Shown here piece after piece: positions 44,578 through 54,889 of a stretch of DNA of 64,000 nucleotides. Positions within the stretch are counted from its first letter, which is position 1. Each line of letters opens with the position of its first letter. A program made the position numbers and the translations under genes. Where the stretch lies: NCBI RefSeq assembly GCF_000732535.1, contig NZ_APNK01000002.1:1-64000 (forward strand). The letters are read 5' to 3'. A model generated the notes under the pieces. It was not told where the DNA came from. It did no database searches and saw nothing but the letters and a program-made list of their open reading frames with translations. This DNA is from Salinisphaera hydrothermalis C41B8. GTDB lineage: Bacteria; Pseudomonadota; Gammaproteobacteria; Nevskiales; Salinisphaeraceae.

Positions 44578-45969
44578 GTGTCACAACAGCAGGAAATCGA
44601 TCTGGCCGCCGATGGCGCCGAGCCGGCCGCTCGCCCGCTCGCGGACCGCATGCGCCCAGCGAGTCTCGACGAATATGTCGGGCAGACGCATATTCTCGGC
44701 CCCGACAAGCCGCTGACGCGGGCGCTGGCCGCCGGCCGGATCCATTCCATGATCCTCTGGGGGCCGCCCGGCACCGGTAAGACCACGCTTGCGCGCCTGC
44801 TGGCGGCCCGGGTGGACATGCGATTCGTCCAGATCTCGGCCGTCATGGCCGGGGTCAAGGATATCCGTGCCGCCGTGGCCGAAGCGCAGAAAACCCAGCA
44901 GACCACGGGCCAGGGCACGTTGCTGTTCGTTGACGAAGTGCATCGTTTCAACAAGGCACAACAGGACGGGCTGTTGCCGTATGTGGAAGACGGCACGGTC
45001 GTGCTGGTCGGAGCGACGACCGAAAACCCGTCGTTCGAAGTGAACAACGCGTTGCTGTCGCGTACGCGAACCTATGTCCTGCGCGCGCTGGATGCCGAGG
45101 CGATCCGGTCGCTGATCGACCGGGCGCTCAACGACGCTGACCGTGGGCTTGCCGGGCTAGGTGTCACCATGGATGCGGCCTTGCGCGATCAGCTTGCCGC
45201 CCGTTCGGACGGCGATGCGCGTCGGGCCTTGAATCTGCTGGAGCTGGCCGCGGACATCGCGGCCGGCACCGAAGACCGGACCATTACCCAGGCCGAACTG
45301 GAAGAGGTGCTAAGCGCGGGCCTGCGTCGCTTCGACAAGGGCGGCGATTATTTCTACGACCAGATGTCCGCGCTGCACAAGAGCGTGCGCGGCACCGATC
45401 CCGATGCAGCGCTGTACTGGCTGTCGCGCATGCTGGAGGCCGGCGCCGATCCGCGCTATGTGGCCCGGCGCATCACCCGCATGGCCAGCGAGGATATCGG
45501 CAATGCCGACCCGCGCGCGCTGCGGATCGCTCTGGATGCCTGGGAAACCTATGAACGCCTCGGCTCGCCCGAAGGCGAGCTCGCGATCGCCCAGGCGGCG
45601 GCCTACATGGCTTGTGCGCCCAAATCCAACGCGGTGTACAAGGCGTTCAATGCGGCCTGGGCCGACGCCAAGAATCGCGGTTCGCTGGAAGTGCCGATGC
45701 ATATCCGCAATGCACCGACGCGGCTGATGAAGGATCTCGGCTACAGCGATGGCTATCGCTACGCCCACAACGAAGACGATGCCTACGCCGCGGGCGAAAC
45801 GTATTTGCCCGAGGCGCTCGTCGGCACGCGCTACTACGAGCCCGCGCCGCGCGGCCTCGAGATCAAGATCGGCGAGAAGCTGGCGCGACTGCGCGAGCGC
45901 GATGCGACCCACGCCCCGCGACAGACCCGCAGCCATCCCGAGGGCGACGACGGCGGCTCCGGGAACTAA
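44578..45969 (+). CDS. rarA: replication-associated recombination protein RarA (MgsA)
   Basis: A 463-residue AAA+ ATPase acting at stalled replication forks, related to WRNIP1. GTG 44578 begins SQQQEIDLAA, close to the family start; ADRMRPASLDEYVGQTHILG, Walker A WGPPGTGKTTLARL, Walker B LLFVDEVHRFNKAQQD, sensor 1 ATTENPSFEVNNALLSR, sensor 2 GDARRALNLLE and the C-terminal MgsA tetramerisation domain (ALYWLSRMLEAGADPRYVAR, KSNAVYKAF, LGYSDGYRYAHNEDDAYAAG) are all present. An in-frame ATG 24 codons earlier exists, but the extra sequence is not conserved. Confidence 0.95.
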   Translation: MSQQQEIDLAADGAEPAARPLADRMRPASLDEYVGQTHILGPDKPLTRALAAGRIHSMILWGPPGTGKTTLARLLAARVDMRFVQISAVMAGVKDIRAAVAEAQKTQQTTGQGTLLFVDEVHRFNKAQQDGLLPYVEDGTVVLVGATTENPSFEVNNALLSRTRTYVLRALDAEAIRSLIDRALNDADRGLAGLGVTMDAALRDQLAARSDGDARRALNLLELAADIAAGTEDRTITQAELEEVLSAGLRRFDKGGDYFYDQMSALHKSVRGTDPDAALYWLSRMLEAGADPRYVARRITRMASEDIGNADPRALRIALDAWETYERLGSPEGELAIAQAAAYMACAPKSNAVYKAFNAAWADAKNRGSLEVPMHIRNAPTRLMKDLGYSDGYRYAHNEDDAYAAGETYLPEALVGTRYYEPAPRGLEIKIGEKLARLRERDATHAPRQTRSHPEGDDGGSGN

Positions 45970-46044
45970 GCTGGCCGCGGTTCCGGTCCTTTATCGCGGA
46001 AGCGCCGTGGCTCGCTGTCTGCTTTGGTGCTGGGCCTCGCGCCA

Positions 46045-46800
46045 AGGCGGTTAGATCCAGATTGCGTCGTAGGTCGGCACCGAGGATGTGCTATCCAGAG
46101 GCCGGGTTTACGGACGCTGCCTGCTCTGTTTTATCGTCGAGCTCGCTTTTCTGGAGCGGATCCATATACGGATTATCGGATGGCCACTTTCGCAACTTAG
46201 ACTCTAATTGTGCGGTCGGCCCTGTCGGCCCGGTCGGCTGACGGCCCGCCGGCCTAAGCCGACCTACATCTGGCACGAGGGCGATGCCACCGGCGAGCTG
46301 TGCCAGACCCGCAATCACGGAGTCACGTAGGTCGGATTAGCGCTATGCGCGTAATCCGACAACACGAAGCCCGGTGTCATCGACAAGTCGCAATGCTGTA
46401 GTTGCGTAGGTCGGATTAGCGAAGCGTAATCCGACAAAACGAAGTCAGGCGGTATGGACAAGCCGCGATTTCGTAGCAGGCGCCACGGTGCAGCTCTGTC
46501 TTTTGTCGGCTTACGGCCTGTCGGCCTAAGCCGACCTACATCTGGCACGAGTGCGATGGTCACCGGCGAGCTGTGCCAGACCCGCAATCACGGAGTCACG
46601 TAGGTCGGATTAGCGCTATGCGCGTAATCCGACAACACGAAGCCCGGTGTCATCGACAAGTCGCAATGCTGTAGCAGGCGCCGGGGTGTAGCCGTGTCTT
46701 TTATCCGCTTACGGTCTGCCGGCCTCAGCTGACCTACGTTAGACCCGTGCCATACCGCCGGCACGCTGCGATAAACCCGCCGTCATGTTTGTCGATTAGC
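46045..46800. repeat. palindrome array with a ~150-bp direct duplication
   Basis: At least six palindromes of the GTAGGTCGG(A/C)TTA...TAA(T/G)CCGAC family. The block GCACGAG.GCGATG..CACCGG through CACGTAGGTCGGATTAGCGC, TATGCGCGTAATCCGACAAC and ending AGTCGCAATGCTGTAG occurs at 46276-46400 and 46547-46676 almost unchanged. GCGCTATGCGCG forms the loop of these copies, a third variant next to CTGCGGC and TTCGC. No gene is visible in 45970-46823. Confidence 0.85.
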
Positions 46801-46823
46801 GCTATACGGGTAATCGGACAAAA

Positions 46824-47498
46824 CTAGCTGTCGGCCGCAATGATGCGCTCGGCCACGGCGGCCAGATCCGGACCGACGATATCGGGTCGGTCGCCGGCCG
46901 TGTTGATCGAGTCGTCGCCGCGGGCGACAAAGGCGGCCTTGAGCCCAGCGCGCAGCGCGCCGGTAACATCCCAGTCATGACATGCAATCAGCCGTAGTGC
47001 GTCGGGCGGGGCGCCGAGCGCATCGGTGGCGACCCCGTAGGCGGTCGGGTGCGGTTTGTAGCAGCGCGCGGCCTCCACGGAGAGCACGTGGTCGAACATG
47101 TCGGTGAGCCCGGCGTGTGCGAACTGCGAGTCGACGGCCGACTGCGCGGAGTTGGTCAAGGCCGTCAGCGTAAAGCCCGCCGCGCGCAGGCGATCCAGGG
47201 CGGGGCGGACGTCGTCGTGGGGCGGCAATGTCGCGACGGTATCGAATACCCGACGGCGTTGCTCATCGGTGAGTGCTATACCGCGCCGCGCGGCCAGTTG
47301 ATCCAGACAACGACTGGCCAGATCCGAGAAATCCAGAAACCGCCCGGTGAGACTGGTGACCGTGGACCAATGGAGCAGCGAGGCGAACCATTCGCGCCGA
47401 CTGCGGCTATCGCCAAAGATGTCACTGAATATCGGATCGAGAGCCGACAGGTCGAGTAGTGTCTCGTTGACGTCGAAGACGAGATGAGTCGTTGGCAT
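46824..47498 (-). CDS. haloacid dehalogenase type II
   Basis: A 224-residue HAD-superfamily hydrolase starting MPTTHLVFDVNETLLDLSAL with nucleophile Asp9. The type II haloacid dehalogenase order is present: LTNSAQ (motif II Ser), CYKPHPTAYGVA (motif III Lys) and IACHDWDVTGALRAGLKAAF. The family hydrolyses 2-haloalkanoates, although many genomic members act on other small phosphorylated or halogenated substrates. The gene stands alone between a palindrome array and a MITE fragment. Confidence 0.85.
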   Translation of the reverse strand: MPTTHLVFDVNETLLDLSALDPIFSDIFGDSRSRREWFASLLHWSTVTSLTGRFLDFSDLASRCLDQLAARRGIALTDEQRRRVFDTVATLPPHDDVRPALDRLRAAGFTLTALTNSAQSAVDSQFAHAGLTDMFDHVLSVEAARCYKPHPTAYGVATDALGAPPDALRLIACHDWDVTGALRAGLKAAFVARGDDSINTAGDRPDIVGPDLAAVAERIIAADS

Positions 47499-47690
47499 AT
47501 CGCGTTTGCAAACAAAAACGTTGCGTCGCAGGTTAGGGGTTCGGGACGATTGATGCGAGCACTGGCCGATGTGCCGCCGTGGGTCGCGATCACTGCGTCA
47601 AGATGGCGGGCCCGATCGAGAGGAACGGTGCACCCGCCCAATCTGCCGGGCGCGGGTCGATCGGATGGGGCAGCGAGTGGGGCCCGATGC

Positions 47691-47828
47691 CGTGTCCAGC
47701 GAGCGCCGCGTTGGTGTCCGCAAATCGTGTCCGGCAAGACGCGAGTTCGCCGGCGCCGAGCGTGTCACGACCCAAATTCACAACGCGGCCGGGCGCCCTT
47801 AACGCGTCTCTCATAACGACACGCCCTA
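47691..47828. mobile_element. internally deleted MITE-like copy
   Basis: GAGCGCCGCGTTGGTGTCCG + CAAATCGTGTCCGGCAAGAC follows the left arm of the element at 34270 with a few substitutions, and ACGACACGCCCTA at the far side resembles its right terminus. The internal 20-bp stem is missing. Orientation matches copy 1. The rest of 47499-48099 shows no gene. Confidence 0.6.
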
Positions 47829-48099
47829 CGGGAAAGCGCGGATTGCGCGTACAACTTATTAAAAATCACTATCGAGTGACGCCGGTTGGTATGCGCTAAA
47901 GGCGTAACCCGCGCGGCGATTGGGGCGCACGGTTCGCGAAGCGGCGCGATTCATATAAGCTGTCGGACCACGCGATGCGTAATACGCGCCACGTTATCGA
48001 TACATCGTGGTGCCGCCTATCGGCTGTCACCATCAGCAATAGGTCTATCATCGCTAGGTCGTATATGATGAGCGGGGAACTACGCCGAGGCCGTTTTAT

Positions 48100-48795
48100 A
48101 TGAACACCAGCTCAAAAGCCGGAAGCGCGCACCGGGTCATCATCGCGGACGATCACCCCCTGTTTCGTACCGCCTTAAGCCAGGCGGTGTCGCAGGCGTT
48201 GGGCGATCCCGAACTATTGACCGTGGGGAGCGTCGACGAGCTGACTGCGCTACTTGCCGACAGCAACAACGATGCCGATTTGTTGCTGCTCGACCTGAAC
48301 ATGCCAGGTGCTCGAGGCTACTCGGCTCTGGTGCATACGCGCAGCGTGGCGTCGTCGTTACCGGTGATCGTGGTCTCGGCGCACGAGGATGCCAGCGTGG
48401 CCCAGGCCGCACTCGAACACGGCGCGGCCGGGTTCATTCCCAAGTCCGCCTCGCCGGAAACCATGGCCGAGGCCATCTCGGCAGTACTTTCGGGCCAGCG
48501 CTGGATTCCGAAGCACGCCGAGAACGCCGAGCCCGACAAGGACGACTTCACCGAAAAGCTCGCCACGCTCACGCCGCAGCAGCAGCGCGTGCTGATGATG
48601 CTCACCGACGGGCTGCTCAATAAACAGATCGCCATCGATCTCGATATTTCCGAGGCAACCGTCAAGGCGCATATCACCGCGATTCTGCGCAAACTTGATG
48701 TCCATACTCGAACCCAGGCCGTCATCGCGGCCCGCAGCCTCGAAATCGACTGGGGCAACTACGCACGCCGCGAACTCAACGACTCTAATACCTGA
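48100..48795 (+). CDS. crbR: CrbR/ErdR-like LuxR-family response regulator
   Basis: A 231-residue NarL-type regulator. The receiver domain has RVIIADDHPLFRTALSQAV, phosphoacceptor Asp in LLLLDLNMPG, VVSAHEDASVAQAALEHGAA and the K-S/A motif FIPKSAS; the DNA-binding domain has LTPQQQRVLMMLTDGLLNKQ, IAIDLDISEATVKAHITAIL, RKLDVHTRTQA. The convergent neighbour is a CrbS-type sensor with a symporter domain, so this is probably its partner: CrbS/CrbR (MxtR/ErdR) systems switch on acetyl-CoA synthetase during acetate use. Naming is by family and context. Confidence 0.82.
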   Translation: MNTSSKAGSAHRVIIADDHPLFRTALSQAVSQALGDPELLTVGSVDELTALLADSNNDADLLLLDLNMPGARGYSALVHTRSVASSLPVIVVSAHEDASVAQAALEHGAAGFIPKSASPETMAEAISAVLSGQRWIPKHAENAEPDKDDFTEKLATLTPQQQRVLMMLTDGLLNKQIAIDLDISEATVKAHITAILRKLDVHTRTQAVIAARSLEIDWGNYARRELNDSNT

Positions 48796-48818
48796 TCGAC
48801 GCGCCGATCGCACAGCGC

Positions 48819-48853
48819 AAAGAGCGGCCCCGGGCGGAGCCGCTCTTTTTTTT
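48819..48853 (+). terminator. rho-independent terminator after crbR
   Basis: AGAGCGGC and GCCGCTCT pair around CCCGGGCGGA and are followed by a run of eight T. Centred about 45 bases after the crbR stop. Confidence 0.9.
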
Positions 48854-48994
48854 CTTCGCAGATAAGCTTGGCAAGGGCGGCCGCGCGAATTGGGCAGCGC
48901 GCTGGACCAGGGCACGCCGAAAAACGGGGCCTACAAGTATTGCCCGCCCGACGGCGGAGACCTTAACTCTCGCGCCGCAGCCGGAATTACTTTG

Positions 48995-49085
48995 ATGTCG
49001 GATTACGCTTCGCTAATCCGACCTACGCGCCATAGGGCCCGCATATTGACGTAGGTCGGCTCAGGCCGCAGGCCGTAAACCGACA
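48995..49085. repeat. palindrome pair between crbR and crbS
   Basis: ATGTCGGATTACGCTTCGCT + AATCCGACCTACGC (B type with TTCGC loop) and GTAGGTCGGCTCAGGCCGCA + GGCCGTAAACCGACA (A type), in the opposite order from the 192-bp and 154-bp arrays. Confidence 0.85.
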
Positions 49086-49247
49086 TGGACGGCCGCGCCC
49101 GCACCCGCCGATTGGCGCCCATGGTGCATGGCGCTTCGCTAATTCGGCGGACACGACGGTTGATGAAGACACACTCGGCCGTCGCTAGCGCGCCGATCAA
49201 CGAAACGCGAACCGCGACGCGGTCCAAGCCGCGCTGCCAGGACGTGC

Positions 49248-52200
49248 CTAAACCGCTTCAATTTCACCGCCGCGCACTGGCCGGCGAATGGCCTCGCGCA
49301 GTTTCTCCGGACCGATCGGCTTGTAGACCAGGCCGACATTCATGGCTTCGACCCGCGCGATGATGTCCTGGCTGCGGTTGGCCGTCACCAGAATGAAGCG
49401 GGTGTCGTCGAACTGTTCGCCCAAGCCTTCGATCAGCGTCAGACCGTTCGCGCTGTCTTCGCCCAGGTCGTAGTCGAAGATCGCGATATCGAACGATTCG
49501 TCGCCGAGAATGGCCTCCGCGTCTTCCGGCGGCGCCGTCATGCAATCGATGTCCCAGCGTTCGAGCAGGCCGACCAGGGCATCCAGCGAGGCATTGTCGT
49601 CGTCCACGCATAGCGCGCGATGAATGGGCTGGGACGCGACGGGCTTGGCGGCCGACGGTTCGGCGGCGGGCGTTTCCGGGGCCACGCGTTCGATATGAAT
49701 ACGAAACACGGTGCCGTAGCCGGGTTTGGAGTTCACCTGGATATCGTGGCCGAGCAGACGCGCCATGCGATCCGCCAGCGACAAGCCGAGACCCAGGCCG
49801 CGCTCGCCGGATGCATGGCTCGATGTGCCGCGCTGGAACTCCTCGAAAATCGAGCCGAGTTGGTCGTCGGTGATACCGGGGCCGGTGTCCCAGACTTCGA
49901 CCCGTACATGGTCGGCACGGCGGCGCACGCCGATCAGCACGCGTCCGGTTTCGGTGTAGCGCACGGCATTGGAGAGGAAGTTCTGGAGAATACGCCGCAG
50001 CAGGTTGGGGTCGCTGCGTACCCAGGCGTTCGATGGCACGGCGTGGAGCACCAGCCCGGCGTTGCGTGCCAGCACCTCGAATTCGCGGGTCAGCGGTTCC
50101 AGGATCCGCGACAACGGGAACGCCTGATATTTCACGTCCCACGCGCCGGCGTCGATCTTGGAAATATCCAGTAGTGGCTCGAGCAGCGCCTGGGCGGCCT
50201 CCAGCGACATCTGGATCTGTTGCAGGGCCGTGCTCTGGGCGTTGGCGTTGCCTTGCTCGGCGCCGGCGGCGAACAGCCGGGCGGCGTTGAGCGGTTGCAG
50301 CAGGTCGTGGCTGGCGGCGGCCAGAAAGCGGGTCTTGGACAGATTGGCGCGTTCGGCCTCGCGGCGCGCCTCCAGCGCGGCGCGCTGGGCTTCCGCACGC
50401 TGCTGGTTCTCGCGGCGCAGGCCTTCGTTGGCACGCGAGAGTTCTTCCGTGCGCTTGGCCACGCGTGCCTCGAGTTCTTCGTTCATCCGCGTCAGCGCGG
50501 CCTCGTTGCGCTTGAACTCGGTGATGTCGTTGAACGTGGTCACGAAGCCGCCGCCCGGCATGGGGTTGCCGGTCATCTGCAGCACCGTGTTGTTGCGGCG
50601 ATGACGCTCGAAGCGATGCGGCTTGCCTTCGCGCAGATGTTCCAGGCGCTTGCGTACGTGTTCCTCGACCGGCCCGGGGCCGCATTCGCCGCGCATGGCG
50701 TTGAAACGGATCAGATCGGCGATGTGCCGCCCGGTGCGGACCATGCCCGGCGGGTATTCGAACAGCTCCAGATAACGGGTGTTCCAGGCCACCAGCCGCA
50801 GATCCTGGTCGACCACCGATATCCCCTGGTCGATATTCTCCAGCGCCGCCTGCAGCACGTTGCGGTTGAACTGCACCGCATCGGCCGTGCGATCGAGCAG
50901 GCGCACCATGTCTTCGAGCGCGAGATCGCGCTGGCGCAGCCCGGAGGCCAGCATGAGTCGGGCCGACGCGCTGCCGACCACGCCGGCCAGTCGTTGCTCG
51001 GCGAACTGCAGCAGCGAAGCGTCCACGATCTGGTTGGATAACAGCTGGCGGTCGTGATGGCCGGCATATTCGTTGAGCGCGGCGCGTGCGGCCTGCGGCC
51101 CGAGGAAACGCTGTAGCAGCACCTCCAGTTCACCGACGCGGATCGCCGGCGGCCGGACGTCGGCCGTGCTGCGCGGTTGGCGCCGCATGCCCAGATCGAC
51201 GAAGGCCACGGCCTGTGCGCGTTCGATCAACGTGATCGACGTGTTGAGCGACACTGACGCCATCACGGCGATCTCGCCGGTGAGGGTCCAGAACACGCCG
51301 TGGGTGAGCGTATCGCCGAAATGCGTGCCGAACAGCGCCTGCGGCGCGAGCCAGCCGATACCGAACGGGCCGCCCGTCATCCAGCCGCCGGGCAGCCAGC
51401 CCTGGGTGACCATGATGGGTACGACCAGCGTATACAGCCACAGCGCGAGCCCGGCCAGCAGGCCGCTGATGGCCCCGCGCCGGGTGATGCGACGAATGAA
51501 GATGCCGCCGATCATCGGCGGTACGAACAGTACCACGCCCGACAGCGACAGCAGGCCGATGCCCGCTAGCGTCTGGCTGGTGGCGAACATGCGATAGAAC
51601 GCCCAGGCCAGAATCAGGATCACCACGATCAGGATGCGGCGCGTGCGCAGCAGCGCGCGCGAGAGATCCTGACGATGGCCGAACTGGACGCCCGGCAAAC
51701 GCAACGCCAGCGGTACCACGATCTCGTTGCAGATCATGGTGGAGAGCGTCACGGTCGCCATGATCACCATGCTGGTGGCGGCCGATACGCCGCCGATGTA
51801 GGCGACCAGGGTTAGCCAGTGCATGCCGGCATGCATGGGCAGGGCGATCACGAACCGGTCCGGATCGACCGTGTTGACGCCGAAGACCGTCAGCCCGGCC
51901 GCGGCCAGAGGCACCACGAACAGCGACATCAGGAACAGATACAACGGAAACAGCCAGCGCGCGGTGTTCAGATCGCGTGTTTCCGTGTTCTCGACCACGC
52001 CGACATGAAACTGGCGGGGCAGACAAAGCGTCGCCGCCACCGACAGGATGAGAACGGTGACGAAGCGCGGCGTGAGCAGCGGCTGATCAAACAGCGCATG
52101 AAACGCAGGTACGTTCCGGGCCTGGGCGAACAGATTGTGCACGCCGCCGAACATGCCGAACGTGACGACTGCGCCGACAATCAGAAAAGCGCTGAGTTTG

Positions 52201-52814
52201 ACGATCGACTCGAACGCGATGGCGCGGATGATGCCCTGGTGCGATTCGCGCGGATTGACGTGGCGGGTGCCGAACGCAATCGAGAACGCCGCCATGGCGA
52301 TGGCGACCAGCAGGCCCGTATCGGTCCAGCCGGCCAGCGTGACTTCCGTCTGCGGCTGGCTGTAGGCGCCGTGCACGATGGTGTTGAACGAGGTGGTCAG
52401 CGCATCGAGCTGCAGTGCGATGTACGGCAGCACCACCAGCAGCGCGATGCCCGACACCAGCGCCGCCAGCCCCTGCGACTTGCCGTAGCGCGCGGCGATG
52501 AAATCGGCGATGGACGTGGTGTTCTGCTGCTGTGAAATCAGCAGCATCTTGCGCAGCACCGGCGCCAGAATCAGCAGCGCGATCATCGGGCCGAGGTAGA
52601 CCGGCAGATAACTCCAGCCTTCGGTTGCTGCACTCCCGACGCTGCCGTAGAACGCCCACGACGTACAGAACACCGCCAGCGACAGCGCATAAACCACGGG
52701 GCGTGGTCCGGGGCGGCGCATCATCCGCCCGCGGCGGTCGCCGATATAAGCGATATAGAACAGAACGCCTATATAGATCAGCGATATGACGATAAGTATC
52801 CAGGGACTGATGAT
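49248..52814 (-). CDS. crbS: CrbS-type sensor: sodium/solute symporter domain fused to hybrid histidine kinase
   Basis: About 1188 residues. The N-terminal half is an SLC5/SSS-type transporter of about 13 membrane segments (SWAFYGSVGSAAT, VLPYIALQL, GVSAATSMVIMATVTLSTMI). Then follow a STAC-like linker, a PAS domain (VVDQDLRLVAWNTRYLELFE), a coiled coil, the kinase H-box LAAASHDLLQPLNAA (His near 835), N/G boxes (NAVRYTETG, VWDTGPGI, LGLGLSLADRMA) and a C-terminal receiver with IFDYDL (Asp near 1113). No ATG/GTG/TTG precedes the first conserved membrane helix (SPWILIVISLIYIGVLFYIA); I set the start at an ATC codon at 52814 (or 52811), six bases after GGGGAG. ATG 52724 would remove that helix. 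Confidence 0.85.
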   Translation of the reverse strand: MISPWILIVISLIYIGVLFYIAYIGDRRGRMMRRPGPRPVVYALSLAVFCTSWAFYGSVGSAATEGWSYLPVYLGPMIALLILAPVLRKMLLISQQQNTTSIADFIAARYGKSQGLAALVSGIALLVVLPYIALQLDALTTSFNTIVHGAYSQPQTEVTLAGWTDTGLLVAIAMAAFSIAFGTRHVNPRESHQGIIRAIAFESIVKLSAFLIVGAVVTFGMFGGVHNLFAQARNVPAFHALFDQPLLTPRFVTVLILSVAATLCLPRQFHVGVVENTETRDLNTARWLFPLYLFLMSLFVVPLAAAGLTVFGVNTVDPDRFVIALPMHAGMHWLTLVAYIGGVSAATSMVIMATVTLSTMICNEIVVPLALRLPGVQFGHRQDLSRALLRTRRILIVVILILAWAFYRMFATSQTLAGIGLLSLSGVVLFVPPMIGGIFIRRITRRGAISGLLAGLALWLYTLVVPIMVTQGWLPGGWMTGGPFGIGWLAPQALFGTHFGDTLTHGVFWTLTGEIAVMASVSLNTSITLIERAQAVAFVDLGMRRQPRSTADVRPPAIRVGELEVLLQRFLGPQAARAALNEYAGHHDRQLLSNQIVDASLLQFAEQRLAGVVGSASARLMLASGLRQRDLALEDMVRLLDRTADAVQFNRNVLQAALENIDQGISVVDQDLRLVAWNTRYLELFEYPPGMVRTGRHIADLIRFNAMRGECGPGPVEEHVRKRLEHLREGKPHRFERHRRNNTVLQMTGNPMPGGGFVTTFNDITEFKRNEAALTRMNEELEARVAKRTEELSRANEGLRRENQQRAEAQRAALEARREAERANLSKTRFLAAASHDLLQPLNAARLFAAGAEQGNANAQSTALQQIQMSLEAAQALLEPLLDISKIDAGAWDVKYQAFPLSRILEPLTREFEVLARNAGLVLHAVPSNAWVRSDPNLLRRILQNFLSNAVRYTETGRVLIGVRRRADHVRVEVWDTGPGITDDQLGSIFEEFQRGTSSHASGERGLGLGLSLADRMARLLGHDIQVNSKPGYGTVFRIHIERVAPETPAAEPSAAKPVASQPIHRALCVDDDNASLDALVGLLERWDIDCMTAPPEDAEAILGDESFDIAIFDYDLGEDSANGLTLIEGLGEQFDDTRFILVTANRSQDIIARVEAMNVGLVYKPIGPEKLREAIRRPVRGGEIEAV

Positions 52815-52959
52815 GAATCGCTCCCCGGCAGTCCAGCTGCCTGTTGATTGATGACCCCGCGCGACGGCTGATGTCGTAGCGGTGGACCTTGCCCGAAACA
52901 GTGCGGCGTCGCTGGCGTCTTCCGCGCGCTGCCGCGCCGCTCGTCATTCTGCCGTAAAA

Positions 52960-53226
52960 CTAGGGCCTTGTGCCGTTTCGTGCGAGTCCGCGCCAAGCGC
53001 TGTTTTACTGCAAGAGGAGGCGCGACGAGTGCGGCGCCGTGAGTCTAAGCGAGCGAGCTGCAACGCTCGATTGCAGTAAAACAGCGCTTGCCCCTTCGGG
53101 TTGGGCTCCAATCACGCCCTGCGGCGTTGCAAATCTTGATCGTGGCACGCCACGATCGGCGGCTCGCGCCTTGCCGGATGCGATTTGCGGTCTCCAACGC
53201 GGCGCTCGCACGAAACGGCAACAGGC
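52960..53226. mobile_element. MITE-like palindromic element, full copy 2 (inverted)
   Basis: Reverse orientation relative to copy 1. CTAGGGCCTTGTGCCGTTTC at 52960 and TTGCCGTTTCGTGCGAG (minus strand from 53222) form the terminal repeats. The internal 20-bp perfect stem is CAAGCGCTGTTTTACTGCAA (52994-53013) with its complement at 53071-53090, again enclosing exactly 57 bases. Two base pairs of the stem differ from copy 1 and both are compensated. Lies between crbS and serS. Confidence 0.85.
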
Positions 53227-53326
53227 GCCGGGGCGAATGACTGCCCACGGGCGCGGATTGTGACGGCGAGCGCCGCGGCCGATTGTGGCAGAATGCGCGT
53301 CGGCCATTGGCATCCCACTCGATTAG

Positions 53327-54625
<1,299 letters not shown>

Positions 54626-54889
54626 GAGCCTATTCCAATAGTGCGCCGGGGTCTGCGGCGCTATCCGGCAAGGATAGTATCCGCAGATTATGCAGATGAC
54701 CCAGATTTGAAGAAAAGCTGGATATGCTGACTAGTGTGGGGCTTGCACCGTTATAGCTTCGGGGGCAGCCCTTCGCTGTAAGCGAATACGAGCCCCGCGC
54801 TTTCAATCTGTTTAATCTGCGGATAAATTGCCTGTATTCGCGACCTGCGGACAAACTGGCCATGCAGATCAATCAGCGCGTCGGCGGTT

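Noticed and set aside
49264-50685. Second long frame inside crbS on the same strand
   Set aside because: Arg-rich, no domain, and wholly within the PAS-kinase-receiver coding region in another phase.
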